Positions 16,392 to 23,914 of a stretch of DNA of 41,556 nucleotides are shown here, piece after piece. Position 1 is the first letter of the stretch, and each line of letters opens with the position of its first letter. Source of the DNA: CAZOWM01 sp964583615 (lineage in GTDB: Bacteria; Spirochaetota; B62-G9; DRHN01). The stretch lies in assembly GCA_964583615.1 (NCBI GenBank), contig CAZOWM010000030.1, positions 1 to 41,556 of the forward strand, given 5' to 3'. Made by a program: the position numbers and the translations under genes. The notes under the pieces were generated by a model. That model did no database searches, had not been told where the DNA came from, and worked only from the letters and a program-made list of their open reading frames with translations.

Positions 16392-17564
16392 TCAGGATAC
16401 TTTTTCTTTCTCGATTGCCTCTTCGATTCCGTTGATGAGTGATAAAACGAAAGAAGGGATATCTCCGGTTTCCATTCTGGAAATTCTAAATCCTATGGCT
16501 CCTTCATGCCCTCCGCCGTTTTTGATGGAGAAGAGGTCCAATACTCGCCTCAGGTCGAACATTTTGTAGGTAGAACTCCGACGCATTCTGAACTGCACGA
16601 GCTCTGTGTGGTCCATGTTTTCCGGATACGCTATAAGGCTCATCCTCCCGCTTTCTTCGGCAAGAACGTTTGCAGCATTTCTTGACACCGAGACCACGGT
16701 TTCAAGATCGTAGGCGGAAAGAAGGTAGTTCATATCCGCCCGATCCAGCACCACGTATCCGATGGAGGAGGAAAATTGCTTTTTGTTTAGGATGTAATCG
16801 AAACATTTCCTCTCCGCCGAGGTGTTTTTGTGGAGCTCCCTGAACACTTGTTCCATGTTTGAAAAGTTCGTTTCTTTTACCGTTTCGCGTACGAGGAGGT
16901 TGTTGAAGAGCTTACTGAAAATGGAGTAATATCGTTTTTCGCGGTTAGATTTCAGATATTTCCCCATCTGAGAATCACCGATGATTCCTGTGAGAATCGC
17001 GAGTACGATATTCCTCGAAAACACATTTTGAATATGATACTGCCTGAGAATATCTTTTCTGTGCGAGAGCTTGAATGCGAGTTGTCCCACCAGCTCACAC
17101 GCAGAAGAGGCCTCTGTAACGAGACAGTATCCCGCATCACCAATGTACTCACTGTCTGCGCCGATATGATGGTCTATTTCAATGTACAGCCGCGCTGTGT
17201 CTCTTTTTCCGGCCCAGATCGACGAGCTGCAGACAACCATCTCGGGTTTCGGAGTGTCACATATGATGAAAGTGTCGTAATCTGTCCAGTCAGTGTTACA
17301 GGATTTCAGAAGCCCGATGGAATTAAAGGTGCAGATATTTAAAAGATACTGAAAGTGCTCCCGCACAGGGCCGCCGAGACAGATGGACACATCCTTGCAC
17401 AGCTTTCCCAGAAGAAGGGAAAATGCAACCATCGAAGAGATACAGTCTTCATCAGGATTTTCATGGCCGAGGAGGAGAAAATGGTTCCTGCTCACCATTG
17501 CTTCGATGATATTATCGATGATCCGGTTCTTCTCCCAAATGGAGAAAATTGTCTTTTTCCTCAT
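16392..17564 (-). CDS. DHH/DHHA1 family phosphoesterase (NrnA-like)
   Basis: Predicted manganese-dependent phosphoesterase of the DHH superfamily, whose NrnA-like members degrade short oligonucleotides, pGpG/pApA or 3'-phosphoadenosine 5'-phosphate. The 390 residues show HENPDED at about 34-40, the Asp in ICDT near 103, the signature IDHHIGAD at about 130-137, and the DHHA1 substrate loop GGGHEGA at about 350-356. There is no membrane or PAS/GGDEF part, so it is not GdpP. It is the last gene of a unit with phosphofructokinase and two cNMP-binding/GGDEF genes, 32 nt after the latter, which favours a role in clearing second messengers or their linear products; that is inference. The ATG start has only a weak upstream AAGG. 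Confidence 0.85.
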   Translation of the reverse strand: MRKKTIFSIWEKNRIIDNIIEAMVSRNHFLLLGHENPDEDCISSMVAFSLLLGKLCKDVSICLGGPVREHFQYLLNICTFNSIGLLKSCNTDWTDYDTFIICDTPKPEMVVCSSSIWAGKRDTARLYIEIDHHIGADSEYIGDAGYCLVTEASSACELVGQLAFKLSHRKDILRQYHIQNVFSRNIVLAILTGIIGDSQMGKYLKSNREKRYYSIFSKLFNNLLVRETVKETNFSNMEQVFRELHKNTSAERKCFDYILNKKQFSSSIGYVVLDRADMNYLLSAYDLETVVSVSRNAANVLAEESGRMSLIAYPENMDHTELVQFRMRRSSTYKMFDLRRVLDLFSIKNGGGHEGAIGFRISRMETGDIPSFVLSLINGIEEAIEKEKVS

Positions 17565-17596
17565 GGAAAGCCTTACTCAATAAAAATCGAGTGTGT

Positions 17597-18589
17597 TCAA
17601 TGCGGTATGTACGCATCCGCAATAATGACCCTGTTTCTGCCCTCGTGCTTCGCTCTGTACAGCGCCTGATCCGCCTTCTCCCGAAGGATTTTCAGGTATT
17701 TCGCGTGTTCAGGGTAACTGGCGATTCCCTGACTCGTCGTGACCCGTGTAATCGGTCCATTCAGTCTCTCCAGCACATCCAGTTGTTCAATGCATACGCA
17801 GATATCTTCTGCAAGCCTTTTTGCCTCTCTGCTCCCCGTGTCAGGAAGCACAACGGTGAACTCATCACCTCCATACCGGGCAACCACGTCCTGAGGACGG
17901 AGCTTTTTTCTGAAAACCTCAACCACAGAAATGATTACCGCGTCTCCGACTGCGGTGCAGTATGCTTCATTGATATCACGGAAATTGTCCAGATCAACCA
18001 TGATAAGAGACAAAGCCTGCTGTTCTGTTTTAGAGGAAATGAAATATTCTTCCAGAGCTTCATCGAGAAAACGGCGGTTATACACGCCGGTCAGCTCGTC
18101 GGTCACCGCCCTTTTTCGTGCCTTTTCGCCCCACTGTACCATGTCAGAAAGAAACTCATCGGTGTTTCTCAACCGCTGACTCGTACTATTGAGCATCCGG
18201 TACATAATCTTTATTGCGATATAGGGGTGGCTCTCCACAAACTGAAAAAATGCGTCTCCGCTCAACGTGAAGAGCGTGCTGTGCTCTTTTGTCGTACATG
18301 TCGCGGAACGCGGAGCGTTTTCAAAAATAGACATTTCTCCGAAAAAGTCCCCTGAAGAAAACTCAACCAGCTCTCGCTCCTGCCCATTGGAAAGTCTCAG
18401 AGAAATGGAGACTTTTCCCAACTTTACGATGTAGAGCGTGTTGCCCCTGTCGCCCTCCTTGAAGATGACTTGCCCTTTTTCGATCTCCACGAAGTTCATC
18501 GTATCCAGAAGCACGCGGCGCTCAGAAGGAGACAACAAAGAAAATATGTCCACATGCCCTAAAAATATCAATGTATCTTCAATGTTCAT
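17597..18589 (-). CDS. Cyclic-nucleotide-binding domain / GGDEF diguanylate cyclase
   Basis: Predicted cytoplasmic diguanylate cyclase gated by a cyclic nucleotide. The 330 residues comprise a cNMP-binding domain (about 10-125) with the phosphate-binding-cassette-like FFGEMSIFENAPRSAT, a linker helix, and a GGDEF domain (about 165-325). The first metal Asp is kept (D199 in VDLDNF), the active site GGDEF is intact at 240-244, and a product-inhibition I-site RPQD lies five residues before it. The start is ATG 18589 with GGAG 6 nt upstream; a longer in-frame start at 18628 is unsupported. The gene overlaps the 3' end of its paralogue by 11 nt, suggesting translational coupling. Confidence 0.88.
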   Translation of the reverse strand: MNIEDTLIFLGHVDIFSLLSPSERRVLLDTMNFVEIEKGQVIFKEGDRGNTLYIVKLGKVSISLRLSNGQERELVEFSSGDFFGEMSIFENAPRSATCTTKEHSTLFTLSGDAFFQFVESHPYIAIKIMYRMLNSTSQRLRNTDEFLSDMVQWGEKARKRAVTDELTGVYNRRFLDEALEEYFISSKTEQQALSLIMVDLDNFRDINEAYCTAVGDAVIISVVEVFRKKLRPQDVVARYGGDEFTVVLPDTGSREAKRLAEDICVCIEQLDVLERLNGPITRVTTSQGIASYPEHAKYLKILREKADQALYRAKHEGRNRVIIADAYIPH

Positions 18590-19556
18590 CGCAGTCTCCA
18601 CCAAGCACGCAGTCTCCACCGATCTCACGAGCCCTCAGCATGGCCTCCATAGCAGCGTTTATTGTACGTTCGGAGTGTCCCGCCTGTCCATTATGGGCTG
18701 CGACTCCGATGCTTACCGTAAATCGGAAATATTCCTTCACAATCTCACTGAGGTCCATTTCTCGTATTCCCTCTCTGTACTGCTCGGCAATCGCACATAC
18801 AACGCTCCTGTCGGTATGGGGGAGCACAACCAAAAACTCATCCCCTTGAAAACGGATGAGTACGTCGTCTTTTCTCACAAACGAGTTGAGCGTATCTGTA
18901 ATCAATCGCAATACCCGGTCTCCAGCCTCGTGGCCGTACTCGTCATTGATCCGCTTGAACTGATCCGGCTTCAATATGAGCACACTCGTTTTGTTTCCAC
19001 CTGCGGAAAACAGCTTGTGAAGTCTTTCCTCCAGATACGCCCGATTGTGCAATCCGGTAAGCTCGTCTCTCATGATTTGAGTCTTCAAGTTCTGTATCCA
19101 CGGCTCCTTTTCACAAATCAGCCTATTTGCGGTTCGAATTCTTCGTGCAATACCTGCAATGATTTTATGAAGAATATGTGCGAACACATCCGGATGCTCG
19201 TGAATGATCTCCTGGAACTTCACCCCTTTCATGGGAAAGACGAGGAGGATGGTATCCCGCTCTGCACGTGCAACGGTGTTTCGAAGTGCGCTATCAAACA
19301 GGTTCATCTCGCCGAAACATTCCCCGCTGATGAACCGCGCGAGATCCACATCCCTGTTCCCGTTTCGATGTCGCGTTATGAGAACCTCACCATCTCTGAT
19401 GATATACAGTTCTTCGTCGTGCTTCCCTTCCCGAAAGATGATTTCACCGGATTTATATGAGTAGTAATCGCTGTACCGTGCAACTATGCCGAGCTCCTCG
19501 TTTTTCAGCGTGGAGAAGAGCTCGACTTTCCGAAGTAAATCGATTTTTCGGTTCAT
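18579..19556 (-). CDS. Cyclic-nucleotide-binding domain / degenerate GGDEF protein
   Basis: Paralogue of the following gene with the same two domains: cNMP-binding (about 8-125) and GGDEF (about 162-312). The catalytic half is degraded: the first metal Asp is Lys196 (LKPDQF where DxDxF is expected) and the signature reads QGDEF at 237-241. The I-site RKDD at 228-231, five residues before it, is retained. It is thus likely to bind nucleotides or dimerise with its partner rather than make c-di-GMP; that is inference. The C-terminus ends in a short repeated GGDC motif encoded by an 18-nt duplication. The ATG lies 12 nt after the phosphofructokinase stop, so it sits in the same operon. Confidence 0.85.
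   Translation of the reverse strand: MNRKIDLLRKVELFSTLKNEELGIVARYSDYYSYKSGEIIFREGKHDEELYIIRDGEVLITRHRNGNRDVDLARFISGECFGEMNLFDSALRNTVARAERDTILLVFPMKGVKFQEIIHEHPDVFAHILHKIIAGIARRIRTANRLICEKEPWIQNLKTQIMRDELTGLHNRAYLEERLHKLFSAGGNKTSVLILKPDQFKRINDEYGHEAGDRVLRLITDTLNSFVRKDDVLIRFQGDEFLVVLPHTDRSVVCAIAEQYREGIREMDLSEIVKEYFRFTVSIGVAAHNGQAGHSERTINAAMEAMLRAREIGGDCVLGGDCDEH
18591..18620. repeat. 18-nt-period direct repeat at the junction of the two GGDEF genes
   Basis: GCAGTCTCCACC occurs at 18591-18602 and again at 18609-18620. On the minus strand each copy reads GGTGGAGACTGC and so contains a GGAG. The copy nearer the ATG at 18589 is the ribosome binding site of the downstream gene; the other adds a repeated GGDC motif to the upstream protein. 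Confidence 0.7.
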
Positions 19557-19568
19557 GTATATCAGGTC

Positions 19569-20912
19569 CTATGTATTCGTCATACGAATCGGCTGGCCGG
19601 TTGATTCAAGTACAGACAGCCAGAGAGGGTCTTCAGGAGAAAGATATTTTCTCTGGGAAACTGCGAGTCTGATGGGAACATGAATAAACTGGCTGTTCCA
19701 TCTGCCGACGATCATCCCTGTTTTCCCTGCCATTCCTGCATGGACGGAGTTTTGCGCCAGCTGCATGCAATAAACTGCATCATGCGCATTTGCAGGAACC
19801 GAGCGCACGAGATAGCTCGGGTCGATATATTTCAGGTTGACGTATATATCGGTGTGCTGCTTGAAATATTTCTTGATCTCCATTTTGAGGTACATTCCGA
19901 TGTCGCCGAGCTTTGGGTTCCCGGAATCATCCTCGGCTTCAACGAACTCCCGAAGATACTTCCGACCTGCTCCCTCGGCAACAATGATCACCGCATACCC
20001 CCGCGCGCGAAGGCGTTTTTCCAGCGCTTTGAAAAGCCCCTTGTTCCCCTCGAGGTCAAATGGTACTTCCGGTATGAGCACGAAGTTTACCACATTGAGC
20101 GCCAGAGCTGCGTTTGCGGCAATAAAGCCGGACAACCTCCCCATTACCTTCACAAGCCCGATTCCGAAGGGGGCACCGCTTGCCTCAATGTATGCAGAGC
20201 GAATCGATTCCGAAGCAACCGAGAATGCGGTTTCGAGCCCGAACGTCTTTTCAACATATGAAATGTCGTTGTCGATGGTCTTGGGGACGCCGATGATTGA
20301 TACCTTCAGTCCTCTTTTCTTGATCTCTTCGTGTAGAGCCTGCGCACAATGAAGTGTTCCATCCCCGCCGATCATGATTAAAATGGAGATACACATGCGG
20401 TCCAGACAATCCACGATTTCTCCAATCTCCTGGTGTCCCCGGGATGAAGAAAGAATACTTCCGCCTTTTTCGTGGATGTCCTTGACGAAGTCGGGGGTCA
20501 GAAGCACCGGCTCATGGCCATATTTCGAGATAAACCCCTGCAGCCCGTATCTGAACCCGAAGATCATTTTCACGTTATACCGGTAGTGAAGCGTCATGAC
20601 GATTGAGCGAATCACATTGTTAATCCCCGGACAGAGCCCCCCGCATGTCACGACACCCGCCTTCAGTTTGGAGGGATTAAAAAATATTTTCTGCCGGGGC
20701 CCTGCTTTCTCAAACGCGAAAATGGGCTTCTTCGTATCGATTGCCTCGAGGATCTCATTTTTGTCCTGTGAAAAAAGAACACTTTCAGTATCCTCGACAT
20801 AGTTTGCAATGTTGTCGCCGTACACTGTTGAGAGCTTGAGAGGGGATGTGATTTTCGCAGCTCCGAGTGTCTCAATTATGAGATCTTTCTCTTGAAAATC
20901 ACAGGTTTGCAT
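19569..20912 (-). CDS. pfkA: ATP-type 6-phosphofructokinase (non-classical, PPi-PFK-related)
   Basis: Phosphorylates fructose 6-phosphate to fructose 1,6-bisphosphate. It belongs to the longer PFK group found in spirochaetes, plants and protists. In 447 residues: GGLCPGINNVIRS for nucleotide binding near 91-103, GGDGT at about 182-186, PKTIDND at about 210-216, and GRLSGFIAANAALA near 262-275. Gly after GGD predicts ATP as donor, while Lys in PKTIDND is the residue typical of PPi-type and mixed enzymes, so this is the Gly/Lys hybrid class. The ATG at 20912 has GGAG 5 nt upstream; an ATG at 20966 would add 18 residues without a ribosome binding site. It heads the signalling operon. ATP versus PPi use needs an assay. 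Confidence 0.9.
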   Translation of the reverse strand: MQTCDFQEKDLIIETLGAAKITSPLKLSTVYGDNIANYVEDTESVLFSQDKNEILEAIDTKKPIFAFEKAGPRQKIFFNPSKLKAGVVTCGGLCPGINNVIRSIVMTLHYRYNVKMIFGFRYGLQGFISKYGHEPVLLTPDFVKDIHEKGGSILSSSRGHQEIGEIVDCLDRMCISILIMIGGDGTLHCAQALHEEIKKRGLKVSIIGVPKTIDNDISYVEKTFGLETAFSVASESIRSAYIEASGAPFGIGLVKVMGRLSGFIAANAALALNVVNFVLIPEVPFDLEGNKGLFKALEKRLRARGYAVIIVAEGAGRKYLREFVEAEDDSGNPKLGDIGMYLKMEIKKYFKQHTDIYVNLKYIDPSYLVRSVPANAHDAVYCMQLAQNSVHAGMAGKTGMIVGRWNSQFIHVPIRLAVSQRKYLSPEDPLWLSVLESTGQPIRMTNT

Positions 20913-21005
20913 CTTTTCTCCATGTTGTTTTTTTAATAGTATAGTATTTTTTGATGGGGAATTCATCCATATTGAAACATAATACTCGGTGTATCGAAGC
21001 GATGA

Positions 21006-21692
21006 TTAATAAAGGTGGCCCATCTTTTCCTTTTTTGTTTTCAGGTAGGCGCGGTTGTAGCTGTTCGGCTCAATGATGAGCGGTATTCGTTCCACCACAT
21101 TGATCCCCTCATCCTGGAGACCCCGGAGCTTATCAGGATTGTTCGTGAGGAGTGAAACCGATTTGATCTCGAGAAGATCGATGATAGCCGCTGCAGCTGT
21201 GTAGCTCCTCGCATCGTCGGGCAGGCCAAGATATTCGTTTGCTTCAACTGTGTCAAGCCCAAGCTCCTGCAGATGGTATGCTTTGATCTTGTTCAAAAGC
21301 CCTATCCCTCTCCCTTCCTGCCTGAGATAGATGAAGAGCCCGTAGGGCTTCGAGGAAATGTAGTTCAGGCTCGCGTCAAGCTGCTCTCGGCAGTCACATT
21401 TCATCGATAAAAAGACATCACCGGTGTGACATTCCGAATGAATGCGAACAGGACAGCGTTCGGTGTTTTTCACTTCACCTTTTAGGAGTGCGGTGTGTTC
21501 TTTCTTATTCGAACGATCGTAGAAACCCGCAAGAATAAAAGTACCGAACCGTGTAGGGAGCACCGCACGGGCGACCAGCTGCACACACGTTTTCCCGTTT
21601 TCTCTCATTGTTCCATCTTTACAGTACTTATCACTCTCTATGAAATCGGGAACAACACCCAGTTTTTTCTTCAATTTACCGTTATCGAACAT
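21006..21692 (-). CDS. ribA: GTP cyclohydrolase II
   Basis: Converts GTP to 2,5-diamino-6-ribosylamino-4(3H)-pyrimidinone 5'-phosphate, formate and pyrophosphate. The 228 residues include the zinc site with C88, C99 and C101 (RIHSECHTGDVF, KCDCREQL), the YLRQEGRGIGL catalytic loop near 122-132, TVEAN, LLTNNPDKL, and a typical C-terminal KKEKMGHLY. It is monofunctional, with no RibB domain fused. No ribB, ribE or ribH lies nearby. Instead it is divergent, with about 138 nt between starts, from a RibD-type reductase and PTPS-like gene set, so it may feed that pathway. A near-consensus sigma70 promoter lies upstream. The N-terminal 30 residues are an extension relative to the shortest family members. 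Confidence 0.92.
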   Translation of the reverse strand: MFDNGKLKKKLGVVPDFIESDKYCKDGTMRENGKTCVQLVARAVLPTRFGTFILAGFYDRSNKKEHTALLKGEVKNTERCPVRIHSECHTGDVFLSMKCDCREQLDASLNYISSKPYGLFIYLRQEGRGIGLLNKIKAYHLQELGLDTVEANEYLGLPDDARSYTAAAAIIDLLEIKSVSLLTNNPDKLRGLQDEGINVVERIPLIIEPNSYNRAYLKTKKEKMGHLY

Positions 21693-21733
21693 TATTTTCT
21701 CTTCAAAGCAAAAAACGAAAAAATTTACTATAG

Positions 21734-21762
21734 ATTATAATAGGCTGGAAAGAAGATGTTAA
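21734..21762 (-). promoter_or_regulatory. Sigma70 promoter of ribA
   Basis: On the minus strand TTAACA (21762-21757), a 17-nt spacer and a perfect TATAAT (21739-21734), giving a leader of about 35 nt before the ATG at 21692. There is no FMN-riboswitch-sized leader. Confidence 0.65.
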
Positions 21763-21793
21763 CATAATTTTAATAATTTCCGTCATAATCTTC

Positions 21794-21822
21794 TTGCGCA
21801 TCCTTCTGCCGAACGATATAAT
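21794..21822 (+). promoter_or_regulatory. Sigma70 promoter of the RibD-like gene set, probable leaderless mRNA
   Basis: TTGCGC (21794-21799), a 17-nt spacer and a perfect TATAAT (21817-21822). Exactly 8 nt separate the -10 box from the ATG at 21831, the same geometry as at 4121-4135. No Shine-Dalgarno can fit. Confidence 0.7.
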
Positions 21823-21830
21823 GATCTTTC

Positions 21831-22502
21831 ATGGCCGGGTTACCTCGGATTTCGATCAGTTATGCCCAGAGCCTCGACGGAAGGATTGCAACACGAAGTG
21901 GAGAATCTCAATGGATATCCGGGGAGAGTACTCTCCGTCTTGCCCATCGGCTTCGAAGAAGGAACAGGGGAATTCTGGTTGGCGTTGGAACCGTGCTGAA
22001 GGACAACCCGAAACTCACCTGCCGTATTCCTCACAAGACAGACCCCGTGAGGATTGTCCTCGACTCGCATCTTTCAATTCCAACGGAGAGCGAACTCGTG
22101 AAAAGCGCGTATGCCTACGAGACCTTGATAATCACCGCTGAAGGGGTACAAAACGAAAAAAGAGAGCTGTTGACAAACGCCGGTGTCGAGGTGATGAACG
22201 CTCGCCTGTCAGTAGACGGGCATGTGGATCTGAACTCTGCGCTACAGCTTCTTGCTGCCAGGGGAATCGACTCGATTCTCGTTGAAGGCGGCTCGAGAAT
22301 CATAACGTCGTTTTTGAAGGAGCGGCTCGTTTCCAAGATCTACATAACAATGGCGCCGATCATCATCGGACAGGGCGTGCCAGCGGTCGGAGATCTGGGT
22401 GTCCGCTCATTGAGAGAAGCCATCACTCCCCTGCGAATAAAGACAAAAAAGATGGGAAAAGACCTCGTATGGGAGCTCGATCTTGAAACCGACACACGCT
22501 AG
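21831..22502 (+). CDS. Stand-alone RibD C-terminal domain-type reductase
   Basis: NADPH-dependent reductase of the RibD C-terminal/dihydrofolate-reductase-like fold, acting on a pyrimidine ribosyl phosphate or related pterin precursor. The 223 residues cover only the reductase domain: SLDGRIAT near 14-21, SQWISGESTLRLAHRLR, the GILVGVGTVLKDNPKLTCR stretch at about 47-65, and the NADPH-binding ILVEGGSRI near 149-157. The zinc-dependent deaminase half of bifunctional RibD is absent, as in archaeal and fungal enzymes. It is the first gene of a packed plus-strand set: the next gene starts inside its last codons (20-nt overlap). Translation should start on a leaderless transcript. The true substrate is unknown. 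Confidence 0.85.
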   Translation: MAGLPRISISYAQSLDGRIATRSGESQWISGESTLRLAHRLRRRNRGILVGVGTVLKDNPKLTCRIPHKTDPVRIVLDSHLSIPTESELVKSAYAYETLIITAEGVQNEKRELLTNAGVEVMNARLSVDGHVDLNSALQLLAARGIDSILVEGGSRIITSFLKERLVSKIYITMAPIIIGQGVPAVGDLGVRSLREAITPLRIKTKKMGKDLVWELDLETDTR

Positions 22503-23469
22503 GGCTGTGTGGTTTGTGTCAGAAAAGAGGGTGGAGATAAGAGAAGAGGAGGTTCAGCCCCGAAAAGACGAAATACTCGTCCGGTCCGCGCTCTGTGGAA
22601 TCAGCCACGGAACGGAGCTCCTCTTTTTTAACAATGAGATTCCTGATAACCTTGCGCTTGACGTCTCGCTGACCGCGCTTCAGGGGACCTTTCACTATCC
22701 GGTGAAGTACGGGTATATCAACGTGGGAACGACGGAAAGCGGTGAAAAGCTCTTTGCATTTTATCCGCATCAGGACGTGTTTGCGGTATCAAGAGACGCG
22801 TGCGTGCCTTTACCGGAGGAGCTCTCCTTTGAAGATGCGGTTTTCTTTGCTCACATGGAAACCGCGCTGGGAATCGCACAGGACGCTTCGCCATCACCCG
22901 GAGACTGTGTGGCTGTGTTCGGCCAGGGGGCTGTCGGACTCCTTACGGCAGAGATACTTTCCCGCATGCTCCTTGCGGAACTCATCAGTGTGGAGCCGAT
23001 TCCGAAACGAAGAGAGTTGTCGAGCGCTATCGGGTGTACTGTTCTCGATTCGGGGGATAAAAATCTCATACAGAGGATCCGCGAGCTCACGGAGGGCCGG
23101 GGTGTGGATTGCGCGATAAATGTCAGCGGCTCGAGCCGGGCTCTGCAGGACGCGATGAACGCCGCTTGCTTTAGCGGAAAGATCATTGAGGCATCCTGGT
23201 ACGGAGCAAGGGTTTCAGCTCTCAATCTTGGTGATGCGTTTCACCGCAAAAGGCTGCATGTACAAGGAAGCCAGATTTCACGTATCGATCCGTCACTTGC
23301 GGGCCGCTGGACCAAAAAGAGGAGGGCGTCGCTTGCGGTGGCGCTCCTTCGGGCGATACACCCATCAAAGTATATAACACACAGATTCAGACTCGAAGAA
23401 GCCCAGAGTGCATTTGATCTGTTGAATGCGCACCCGGAGGAGGTTATCGAGGCTGTTCTTGTGCCTTAA
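22483..23469 (+). CDS. MDR-family (zinc alcohol dehydrogenase-like) oxidoreductase
   Basis: Medium-chain dehydrogenase/reductase of 328 residues. The catalytic-domain motif CGISHGTE (38-45) contains the likely zinc Cys38, with H124/E126 in FFAHMETAL as further candidates. The Rossmann motif is GQGAVG at 147-152, with an acidic residue after the second strand (SVEPIPKRR) suggesting NAD. The four-Cys structural zinc lobe is missing. The start is a TTG at 22483 with GGGAG 7 nt upstream, overlapping the reductase gene; this gives the expected MDR N-terminus. Between a RibD-like reductase and a PTPS-like gene it probably oxidises or reduces the pterin or pyrimidine side chain or sugar; that is inference from context. 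Confidence 0.83.
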   Translation: MKPTHARAVWFVSEKRVEIREEEVQPRKDEILVRSALCGISHGTELLFFNNEIPDNLALDVSLTALQGTFHYPVKYGYINVGTTESGEKLFAFYPHQDVFAVSRDACVPLPEELSFEDAVFFAHMETALGIAQDASPSPGDCVAVFGQGAVGLLTAEILSRMLLAELISVEPIPKRRELSSAIGCTVLDSGDKNLIQRIRELTEGRGVDCAINVSGSSRALQDAMNAACFSGKIIEASWYGARVSALNLGDAFHRKRLHVQGSQISRIDPSLAGRWTKKRRASLAVALLRAIHPSKYITHRFRLEEAQSAFDLLNAHPEEVIEAVLVP

Positions 23470-23493
23470 TACCTCAAAGATCAGGGAGGGAAC

Positions 23494-23886
23494 ATGTTCT
23501 GTACGGGCATCAAAAGCTCTTTTACCGCACGACACCGGCTTGTGGGAGATTTCGGTGATGAAACCCTCCCGCACGAGCACGAGTATGTCGTCGAATGGAT
23601 ATGTACCGTCCACGAGCTCGACGAAAACGGTTTTGGGGTAAACATCGACCTGCTCAAAGAAAAGCTGGAACTCGTTCTTTCACGACTCGATCATGTGCTC
23701 TTGAACGATCTTTCTTTTTTTCAAAACACCCAGACGAGCATAGAGAATACATCACGCTATATTGCCGGAACGCTCAGAGGGGAACTGGAGAAAGAGAATT
23801 ACCCCGTTTCCTCGATCGCACAATCGGAAGTCAGGATCTGGGAGTCTGATGACGCGTGGGCTTCCTTCAAAGAAGAATGGTCATGA
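23494..23886 (+). CDS. 6-pyruvoyl-tetrahydropterin synthase/QueD-like protein with Glu for Cys
   Basis: Small T-fold enzyme of 130 residues. Zinc ligands H14 (FTARHRL), H27 and H29 (PHEHEY) are kept, as are LDHVLLND (about 65-72) with the Asp/His pair, the IENTSRYIA substrate-binding stretch, and E117 in VRIWES. The nucleophilic Cys of PTPS and QueD, four residues before the second zinc His, is Glu23 here. That replacement is the mark of the PTPS-III type, which cleaves the dihydroneopterin triphosphate side chain differently from PTPS and QueD; the HEH instead of HGH is also atypical. GGGAGGG precedes the ATG. Queuosine genes (queC, queE, queF) are not nearby, so a role in another pterin-like product is more likely. 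Confidence 0.83.
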   Translation: MFCTGIKSSFTARHRLVGDFGDETLPHEHEYVVEWICTVHELDENGFGVNIDLLKEKLELVLSRLDHVLLNDLSFFQNTQTSIENTSRYIAGTLRGELEKENYPVSSIAQSEVRIWESDDAWASFKEEWS

Positions 23887-23914
23887 TTCGCTACATGCCG
23901 GATTTTACCACCGG

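Noticed and set aside
21693..21830. Possible FMN riboswitch between ribA and the RibD-like gene
   Set aside because: The predicted leaders are about 35 nt and 0 nt, too short for an RFN element, and the conserved RFN core sequences are absent.
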